This document shows positions 14,089-19,934 of a stretch of DNA of 19,934 bases, one piece after another; within the stretch, counting starts at the first letter, position 1; each line of letters opens with the position of its first letter. Origin of the DNA: DATBMY01 sp036554605 (GTDB lineage: Bacteria > Acidobacteriota > Blastocatellia > UBA7656); contig DATBMY010000481.1 in NCBI GenBank assembly GCA_036554605.1, forward strand, positions 1 to 19,934, read 5' to 3'. The notes under the pieces are model-generated. The model did no database searches and was not told the origin of the DNA. It saw only the letters and a program-made list of their open reading frames with translations. Made by a program: the position numbers and the translations under genes.

Positions 14089-16863
14089 TCAAGCGGTATG
14101 CGAGATGGAGGCTTCGCTGCCCAATGCGGCCTGCGCGGCCGCGAGCCTCGCTATCGCCACGCGATAGGGCGAGCACGATACGTAGTTGAGTCCTACTCGA
14201 TGGCAGAAGCCGATCGACGAAGGCTCGCCGCCGTGCTCTCCGCATATGCCTACTTTCAAGTCGGCGCGAGTCGAGCGGCCGCGCTCCGTTCCCATCCTCA
14301 CGAGCTGCCCCACGCCTTCCTGGTCGAGCACTTGAAACGGGTCGGCCTTGAATATGCGGTTCTCGATATAGTGCGGCAGGAACTTGCCCGAATCGTCGCG
14401 CGATATTCCGAAAGCCGTCTGCGTCAGATCGTTCGTCCCGAACGAAAAGAACTCGGCGACTTCGGCCACGCTGTCGGCCGTCAACGCGGCGCGCGGAAGC
14501 TCGATCATCGTGCCGACCAGATAATCGATCTTCTGCTGCGTCTCGTCCATAACCTCTTCGGCGACGCGGCGCACGACCTCGGCCTGAAGTCGTAGCTCGG
14601 CTACATCCGCCACAAGCGGGATCATGATTTCGGGCAGGACTTTTCGGCCGCGTTTCTGCATGCGGGCGGCCGCCTCGAATATAGCGCGCGCCTGCATCTC
14701 GGTTATCTCGGGGAAGACTATGCCGAGCCTGCAGCCGCGATGGCCGAGCATCGGGTTCGCTTCGTGCAGCATCTGCACTCGTTCCCATAAATGCTGCGGC
14801 CTTACCTTGAGCTTGCGGGCGAGCTTGCGCGCTTCCTCTTCCGTGTGCGGCAAGAATTCATGCAAGGGCGGATCGAGCGTGCGGATAGTGACCGGCAGCC
14901 CGTCCATCGCCTTGAATATGCCTTCGAAATCTTTACGCTGGAGCTTGAGCAAGCGGTCGAGCCCGCCCTTGTAAAGCCGGCGCGGCTCTTCTATCTCCTC
15001 TTTAAGGCGGCGGCGCGCCCTGGAAAGCTCTTCGCGTTTATTGCGCGCGGTCGTGCGGCGCAGATCGCCCTCGACCGCCGCAAGCTCGCGCTCAAGCTGT
15101 TTATATTCGAGCGAGCCCAAAATCATCTGTCGGACAAAATCTATGCGGTCGCCCTCGAAGAACATATGCTCCGTTCGGCATAGCCCTATGCCTTCAGCGC
15201 CGAACGTGCGGGCGACGGCCGCATCCTCCGGCGTATCCGCGTTCGTGCGCACGCGCAACCGGCGGAACTTGTCGGCCCACTCCATGAGCCGGTAAAAATC
15301 GTCGCCAAGCTCCGGGTCGATGAGCGGAGCCTGACCTTCGATGACCTGCCCCGTCGTTCCGTCCACGGTCAACCAGTCGCCCCGGCGAATGCGCGTGCCG
15401 TTGACCGCAAATTCGTTCTTGCCATAGTTGATCGCAATCTCGTTTGCGCCGACCACGCAGGGCTTGCCCCACCCGCGCGCTACGACTGCCGCGTGAGACG
15501 TAGGGCCGCCCGTCGATGTAAGAATCGCCTGCGCCGCCTGCATCCCGCGCACGTCTTCGGGCGAAGTCTCCCGGCGAACGAGTATGACCTGCTCGCCTTT
15601 CGCGGCCCAGCTTTCGGCCTCTTCGGGGGTAAAGACGACGCGGCCCGCGGCTGCGCCGGGGCTGGCGTCGACGCCGCGCGTCAGGACGTTTACCTCCGCC
15701 GACGGGTCTATCATCTTATGCAGGAGTTGATCGATATCGCCGGCCGGGACTCTCTGCACGGCCGTGCGCTCGTCTATCAGCCCTTCGCGCACCATATCGA
15801 CTGCGACCTTTACGGCGGCCGGGCCGGTCCGTTTGCCGTTGCGCGTCTGCAGCATCCAGAGCTTGCCGCGCTCGATAGTAAATTCGAGGTCCTGCAAATC
15901 GCGATAGTGGCGCTCCAGCTTTTCGGCCACCTCAACGAACTGGTTATAGACTTTGGGCATCTCGTCCTTAAGCCTCGATATAGGCTCCGGGTCGCGAATG
16001 CCGGCGACGACGTCTTCACCCTGCGCGTTTATCAGGTAATCGCCAAATAGCTCTCGCTTGCCTGTTTTCGGATTGCGCGTGAAGGCGACGCCGGTGCCGC
16101 TGTCATTGCCCATATTGCCGAAGACCATCGTGACCACGTTGACCGCGGTCCCCAGATCGTCGGGTATCTTCTCTATTCGACGATAGGCGCGAGCGCGGTC
16201 GCCGTTCCATGACCGGAAGACGGCCTTTATCGATTCTTCAAGCTGGCGATAAGGGTCGGTCGGAAAATCCGAGCCCGTCTGGCGGCGGACGATCTTCTTA
16301 AACTCTTTTGATATGCGCTTGAGGTCCGCAGCCGTGAGGTCCGTATCTACTTTGACGCGCGCCTTGCGCTTCGCATCCTCGAAGGCATGGTCGAACATGC
16401 CGCCGTCAATGCCGAGCACGATCTTGCCGAACATCTGTATAAAGCGGCGATAGGCATCATAAGCGAACCGCTCGTTCGACGTCAGGCGCGCCAGGCCCTG
16501 TAACGTCTCGTCGTTGAGCCCGAGGTTGAGCACCGTATCCATCATGCCGGGCATGGAAAACTTGGCGCCCGAGCGGACCGATACGAGAAGAGGATTATCG
16601 GGGTCGCCGAATCTCTTGCCGCTCGCGCGTTCGACCTGCTTCATCGCTTCAAGCGTCTGCTCCCACATCCCGCCGGGGAAGCGCTGGCCCGAATCGTAAT
16701 AGGCGTTGCAGGCCTCTGTCGTTATGGTGAAGCCCGGCGGGACGGGCAGGGCGGCGTTGGTCATCTCGGCAAGGCCCGCGCCTTTGCCGCCGAGCAGGTC
16801 CTTCATGTCCCCGCGCCCATCGGCCTTCCCGTTCGCGAATATGTAGACGTATTTCGTTGCCAT
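14089..16863 (-). CDS. ppdK: Pyruvate, phosphate dikinase
   Basis: 924 aa. It interconverts pyruvate, ATP and phosphate with phosphoenolpyruvate, AMP and pyrophosphate in the cytosol. The start is the ATG at 16863 (MATKYVYIFANG) with GGAG 9 nt upstream; a TTG five codons earlier is less likely. Domain order is normal: nucleotide-binding (LLGGKGAGLAEM, VPPGFTITTEACNAYY), central swivelling domain with phospho-His H457 in GGPTSHAAVVARGWGKP, and C-terminal PEP domain with LCRTEHMFF, FSFGTNDLTQ and catalytic Cys C874 in GICGEHGG. Compared with the 874-aa Clostridium symbiosum enzyme (H455, C831), the offset grows from 2 to 43, so about 41 residues are inserted. These form a charged, helix-prone stretch around 582-632. 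No dikinase regulatory protein gene is visible. It is a single-gene unit with its own terminator and a candidate promoter. Confidence 0.96.
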   Translation of the reverse strand: MATKYVYIFANGKADGRGDMKDLLGGKGAGLAEMTNAALPVPPGFTITTEACNAYYDSGQRFPGGMWEQTLEAMKQVERASGKRFGDPDNPLLVSVRSGAKFSMPGMMDTVLNLGLNDETLQGLARLTSNERFAYDAYRRFIQMFGKIVLGIDGGMFDHAFEDAKRKARVKVDTDLTAADLKRISKEFKKIVRRQTGSDFPTDPYRQLEESIKAVFRSWNGDRARAYRRIEKIPDDLGTAVNVVTMVFGNMGNDSGTGVAFTRNPKTGKRELFGDYLINAQGEDVVAGIRDPEPISRLKDEMPKVYNQFVEVAEKLERHYRDLQDLEFTIERGKLWMLQTRNGKRTGPAAVKVAVDMVREGLIDERTAVQRVPAGDIDQLLHKMIDPSAEVNVLTRGVDASPGAAAGRVVFTPEEAESWAAKGEQVILVRRETSPEDVRGMQAAQAILTSTGGPTSHAAVVARGWGKPCVVGANEIAINYGKNEFAVNGTRIRRGDWLTVDGTTGQVIEGQAPLIDPELGDDFYRLMEWADKFRRLRVRTNADTPEDAAVARTFGAEGIGLCRTEHMFFEGDRIDFVRQMILGSLEYKQLERELAAVEGDLRRTTARNKREELSRARRRLKEEIEEPRRLYKGGLDRLLKLQRKDFEGIFKAMDGLPVTIRTLDPPLHEFLPHTEEEARKLARKLKVRPQHLWERVQMLHEANPMLGHRGCRLGIVFPEITEMQARAIFEAAARMQKRGRKVLPEIMIPLVADVAELRLQAEVVRRVAEEVMDETQQKIDYLVGTMIELPRAALTADSVAEVAEFFSFGTNDLTQTAFGISRDDSGKFLPHYIENRIFKADPFQVLDQEGVGQLVRMGTERGRSTRADLKVGICGEHGGEPSSIGFCHRVGLNYVSCSPYRVAIARLAAAQAALGSEASISHTA

Positions 16864-16939
16864 CTGGTGAATCTCCAACCTTGATGTGAGTTAATTGCAT
16901 TGCCTCATGCAGAGGCTTTATGAAAAGAGCTAAACTAAT

Positions 16940-16969
16940 CGAATACTGGAAAGCAGAGCCTGTTGTCAA
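16940..16969 (-). promoter_or_regulatory. Candidate promoter for ppdK
   Basis: A perfect -35 box TTGACA (16969-16964, minus strand), an 18-nt spacer and a weak -10 TATTCG (16945-16940). It would give a leader of roughly 70 nt that includes a small GCCTC / GAGGC hairpin (16902-16916). Confidence 0.4.
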
Positions 16970-17015
16970 GGTGGCGCGCCGCTTTGATCCGGCTAGTATT
17001 TCTCGCGCGATTGGC

Positions 17016-17021
17016 TATAAT
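17016..17021 (+). promoter_or_regulatory. Consensus -10 box upstream of the DNA methyltransferase
   Basis: A perfect TATAAT lies 16 nt before the chosen ATG, with no convincing -35 box at the usual spacing. Transcription from here would start about 10 nt before the ATG, leaving a very short leader. It is divergent from the ppdK promoter. Confidence 0.4.
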
Positions 17022-17037
17022 CTCGGCAAGAAAAATC

Positions 17038-18144
17038 ATGCCGATAGATAAAACCCTCGATAGATCCGACCAGGCCGCCGACCGCATAAGCATCGACCGG
17101 GCGAATCTATTGCGCCGGCTATCGAAGGCCGCCTCCGCGCGCGACATCACCGCGCTCAAGCGAAGCGTTGCCGCCATAAAGCGACTCGTAGCGGGCTGCT
17201 CGCCAAACGCGGTGCTCGCCAACGGATCGGGCGAGGCGGTCTCTTTACGCAAGGAGGTGCTCATAAAAGAACTCGATCAGGTGCTTGCGGCCCGCACCCT
17301 TGAGCGCGCGCGCTATTACGTCAGAAGGCTCGGGCGCGGCGTCGCCGGTGTCAAGACCGCCGCGATCAACGATATAAACCTCTTCCGGTGGAAGGAGTAC
17401 GAAGAGGTTCTGACCGATAGCCTGTGGATAGTGCCCCGGCGCGACACCGCCGGGTCGCACGCGGGATGGTACTGGGGCAATTTCATCCCTCAGATCCCGC
17501 GCCAGTTGATGCTCAGGTACACTCGCCGCAGCGATTGGGTGCTCGACGCGTTCGCCGGGAGCGGGACGACTCTGATCGAAGCCCGCCGGCTCGGGCGCAA
17601 CTCGATAGGGGTGGAGCTTAACCCTGAGATCGCCACGCGGGCGGCCGAGATCGTATCGATCGAGCCTAACCATTACGGGGTAGATACCGAGATATTGATT
17701 GACGACGCGCGCAGCGCCGACGTGGGCCCCATACTCAAGCAGCATCGCGCGCGGCAGGTTCAGCTATTGATTCTGCACCCGCCTTATCACGACATCATCG
17801 CTTTTTCCGATGACAAGAACGATCTGTCGGCCGCGTCGAGCGCCGACAGTTTCTTGCATATGCTCGGCGAGGTCGTCGATAACTTTACGCCGCTGCTTGA
17901 GCGCGGGCGGTATATGGCGCTCGTGATTGGCGACAAGTACGCGGGAGGCGAATGGGTGCCGCTCGGCTTCTACGCGATGAATGAAGTGCTAAGGCGCGAT
18001 TACATGCTCAAGAGCATTATCGTAAAGAACTTCGAAGAGACGCGCGCCAAGCGCGACCAGAAGCAGCTCTGGCGATACCGCGCGCTCGCCGGCGGGTTCT
18101 ACATCTTCAAGCACGAATACATTTTTCTTTTCAGGAAGAAATAG
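17038..18144 (+). CDS. Putative site-specific DNA methyltransferase (N6-adenine or N4-cytosine type), orphan
   Basis: 368 aa from the first ATG (MPIDKTLDRSD); a TTG 25 codons upstream would add residues that are not family-like and would lie before the -10 box. The S-adenosylmethionine site is motif I, D170-AFAGSGTT, followed by LGRNSIGVELN. The catalytic motif IV reads H247-PPY (LILHPPYHDIIAFSDD) where D/N/S-PPY is usual. Order is I then IV. The C-terminus WRYRALAGGFYIFKHEYIFLF matches a recurrent ending in this kind of methylase. The N-terminal 110 residues are helical and basic (RRLSKAASARD, ALKRSVAAIKRL) with no fold I recognise; they may recognise DNA. No restriction endonuclease lies nearby. 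RNA or other substrates cannot be excluded. It ends 16 bp from the convergent kinase gene. Confidence 0.8.
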   Translation: MPIDKTLDRSDQAADRISIDRANLLRRLSKAASARDITALKRSVAAIKRLVAGCSPNAVLANGSGEAVSLRKEVLIKELDQVLAARTLERARYYVRRLGRGVAGVKTAAINDINLFRWKEYEEVLTDSLWIVPRRDTAGSHAGWYWGNFIPQIPRQLMLRYTRRSDWVLDAFAGSGTTLIEARRLGRNSIGVELNPEIATRAAEIVSIEPNHYGVDTEILIDDARSADVGPILKQHRARQVQLLILHPPYHDIIAFSDDKNDLSAASSADSFLHMLGEVVDNFTPLLERGRYMALVIGDKYAGGEWVPLGFYAMNEVLRRDYMLKSIIVKNFEETRAKRDQKQLWRYRALAGGFYIFKHEYIFLFRKK

Positions 18145-18146
18145 AG

Positions 18147-18173
18147 GATCGATCAGGGCATCATGCCTCGATC
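18147..18173. terminator. Palindrome between the convergent methyltransferase and kinase genes
   Basis: Arms GATCGA / TCGATC (18147-18152 with 18168-18173) enclose an inner GGCAT / ATGCC repeat (18157-18161 with 18163-18167), with a 4-nt bulge. It overlaps the kinase stop codon and has no U-tract on either side, so a bidirectional terminator role is only possible. Confidence 0.4.
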
Positions 18174-19549
18174 GAAGTGAGCGCCCGGGCGACCTCGCCC
18201 GGCTGAGGTTGTGTTTGACCGGCGAGCGGCAATGTGAACCTGAAACGCGAGCCGCGCCCTACTTCGCTTGTGACCGAGACTTCGCCGCCGTGAGCCTGCA
18301 CAAGATGCTTGACTATTGCCAGGCCAAGACCGGTCCCTTCGGTCCGGCGCGAGCGCGATTTATCGGCGCGATAGAGCCGCTCAAAGACTCTGAGCAAATC
18401 CGGTGTGGCAATGCCGATGCCAGTGTCTTCAACATGTATGGCCGCCATGCCCTCTCGCGCTTCGGCAGAGATTGTCACCGACCCGCCCTGACGATTGAAC
18501 TTCATCGCGTTATCTATGAGGTTCGATAGTATCTGCTCAAGCCGAGTGCGGTCGGCTTGCACAAAGAGGTTTTCCGGGACGCTGACGTTAAAAGAGATAT
18601 TGCTATTGGCTCGCCGTGCTTCGAGCAGCGCTATGATCTCGGTGACGACGCCGCGTAGCCGGACCGGCATCGGCGCGAGCTTCACCTGCCCCGACTCGAT
18701 GGCCGACAGGTCCGATATGTCCGAGATCAACTCCGTCATTCGCGAGGCGTGCTTGTAGAGCTTGTCTACGAAGCGCTGGTTGTTTTCCGGATCGTTAATT
18801 CCCCCCTCAAGCAGCGTCTCGGCGTAGGCCAGTATTGCAGTCAGCGGTGTGCGCAGTTCGTGCGAGAGATTGGCGAAAAACTCTCTGCGCACGCGCTCAA
18901 GCCGCTCAAGCTGGGTTATGTCGAAGAAGACCCCCAGCGCCATCTCGCGCCCCAGCGGCTCGACGTCGAGCTGATAATTGCGAGACCCGCGGTCGGCCAT
19001 CTCGACACGGATCTCGACCTGAGCCCTCTCCTCGATGGCGCGGCGGAATGCCTGGTTTATCGCCGGGTCGCGCGTGAATTCTACCAGGCGGTACGGCGGT
19101 CGCTCGCCTATGTGTATAGCGCCCATCACCGCGTCGGATGGCGCAAGGTTCTCGCCTTTGTCGCGAGCCTCTGGCTGATCCGCGCGCCGCGTATCGCCGA
19201 CCGGGAGGCGTATCAAGCGGGCCGCCGCATCGTTGTAGAGCACGACCTGCATCTGCGAGTTGACTATCACGACGCCCTCTCTCATCGTAGTCAGCACCGC
19301 CGAAAGCAGCCGGTTCGTCTCCTCGGTCACCCCCTTTTGTCGCTCGATTTCCATAAGCACCGCGCCGTAGCGCGAGAGCGCGACACGCGAAACAAAAAAA
19401 GTCAGGACCCCGGCGACTATGATCGTTACTATGTGCGACGTGTTGACCGACATCGCGGGAAACAGGATCGTCTTGACAGCTTCGTAGATACTGAAAATCA
19501 ACAACGCCGCAAGCGTTACTTTCCAGACTGGCCGGGAAATTCTCTTCAT
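18161..19549 (-). CDS. phoR: PhoR-like sensor histidine kinase
   Basis: 462 aa. Two N-terminal membrane segments (about 11-30 and 39-58) are joined by a very short loop, so there is almost no periplasmic sensor. A PAS-like region follows (about 80-215, MREGVVIVNSQMQVVLYNDA to LGVFFDITQLERLERVRREF). The HisKA domain has the phosphorylated H230 in ANLSHELRTPLTAILAYAE. The ATPase domain has the N box (NLIDNAMKFN, 343-352), DTGIGI (375-380) and GTGLGL (405-410). The layout matches PhoR-type kinases that sense phosphate through PhoU and the Pst transporter, and phoU lies just upstream in the same direction, 92 bp away. The partner response regulator is not in the window. The ATG has AGGA 8 nt upstream. 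Confidence 0.88.
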   Translation of the reverse strand: MKRISRPVWKVTLAALLIFSIYEAVKTILFPAMSVNTSHIVTIIVAGVLTFFVSRVALSRYGAVLMEIERQKGVTEETNRLLSAVLTTMREGVVIVNSQMQVVLYNDAAARLIRLPVGDTRRADQPEARDKGENLAPSDAVMGAIHIGERPPYRLVEFTRDPAINQAFRRAIEERAQVEIRVEMADRGSRNYQLDVEPLGREMALGVFFDITQLERLERVRREFFANLSHELRTPLTAILAYAETLLEGGINDPENNQRFVDKLYKHASRMTELISDISDLSAIESGQVKLAPMPVRLRGVVTEIIALLEARRANSNISFNVSVPENLFVQADRTRLEQILSNLIDNAMKFNRQGGSVTISAEAREGMAAIHVEDTGIGIATPDLLRVFERLYRADKSRSRRTEGTGLGLAIVKHLVQAHGGEVSVTSEVGRGSRFRFTLPLAGQTQPQPGEVARALTSIEA

Positions 19550-19641
19550 AATTCGAATCCTGGATCTCCCGCTCGGACACGCACTGCGCTCGATTAGCCG
19601 AAGCCTCGGTTTTAATTACTCGCCCCGAGAATCCGAGCCCT

Positions 19642-19934
19642 CTACCACACCGTGTGTTTGATCACCTGGCCTCTCGCCATATAGACTACCAGCTCGCATA
19701 TGTTCGTCACGTAGTCGGCTATCCGCTCAAGATGCTTGAGCACCGACAGCCACTCGGCTCCTCTCGCCACGTTGGTACTATCTAGCATCGTCACCCGGAT
19801 GACCTCATCATAGAGGCGGTCGTACAACTCATCCACCTCGTCGTCTCGCGCTATGGTCCTCTGCGCCCGCTCCGGGTCTCCTGACGTGAACGCATCCAGC
19901 CCCTCGACCAGCATCTCCTGCACTATCTTCGCCA
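19642..19934 (-). CDS. phoU: Phosphate signalling protein PhoU, C-terminal part (5' end outside window)
   Basis: The frame is open to the right edge, so about 97 C-terminal residues are seen of a protein normally near 220-235 aa. The GTG at 19923 is an internal Val, since AKIVQEML continues upstream. The visible half is one PhoU three-helix repeat: RDDEVDELYDRLYDEVIRV then WLSVLKHLERIADYVTNICE, with the family's acidic metal-contact residues (E/DxxxD). PhoU is a cytosolic adaptor between the Pst phosphate transporter and PhoR, and represses the Pho response when phosphate is plentiful. The kinase gene follows in the same direction. Whether pst genes lie upstream cannot be told here. Confidence 0.9.
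   Translation of the reverse strand, partial: AKIVQEMLVEGLDAFTSGDPERAQRTIARDDEVDELYDRLYDEVIRVTMLDSTNVARGAEWLSVLKHLERIADYVTNICELVVYMARGQVIKHTVW

Noticed and set aside
14045..14788. 247-codon minus-strand frame within ppdK
   Set aside because: It overlaps the PPDK C-terminal catalytic domain in another frame and its product is an Arg-rich shadow.
18749..19597. 282-codon open frame on the + strand opposite the histidine kinase
   Set aside because: It runs antisense to kinase motifs (HisKA and PAS); the translation has no domain pattern and no ribosome site was identified.

Overview
The window looks like chromosomal DNA from a GC-rich Gram-negative bacterium. I favour Acidobacteriota (possibly Blastocatellia). 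The main reason is the tandem array of exported proteins that join a c-type cytochrome domain to a copper type II (PHM/DBH-like) monooxygenase fold, a type common in that phylum. The rest (RND metal efflux, PPDK, YkgJ, PhoR/PhoU) fits but does not decide it. This assignment is inference. I see no tRNA, rRNA, CRISPR array, insertion sequence or phage gene.

Left part (1-6962, + strand): five consecutive paralogues (A to E), the first cut by the window edge. Each complete copy has a signal peptide, a CxxCH heme site and a two-domain copper monooxygenase region. Copies A to D keep all copper ligands visible: His-His, a later His, HxH and a Met. Copy C carries an extra C-terminal DUF3471-like domain. 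Copy D lacks a Cys-containing insert. Copy E keeps the heme site but has lost nearly every copper ligand. Hairpins, two of them good intrinsic terminators, separate several copies. An 86-bp stretch over the CuB HxH motif is identical in B and C, which suggests gene conversion.

Middle part (6967-13987, - strand): reading along the minus strand, a YkgJ-type CxxCxxCC protein, a small exported Cys/His-rich protein, then an outer-membrane factor, a membrane-fusion protein and a CzcA-type RND pump. The last three are tightly coupled (10-bp gap, then a TGATG overlap) and form a tripartite efflux system that by its TM4 signature should move divalent metals. The pump and copy E converge with only 4 bp between stop codons.

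Right part: pyruvate phosphate dikinase (- strand) ends in a strong intrinsic terminator that may also contain the promoter of the next unit. A DNA methyltransferase with an unusual HPPY motif runs on the + strand, with no restriction partner visible. It converges on a PhoR-like sensor kinase preceded by the C-terminal half of PhoU, a phosphate-signalling pair whose response regulator is not in the window. All intergenic gaps are under 200 bp.
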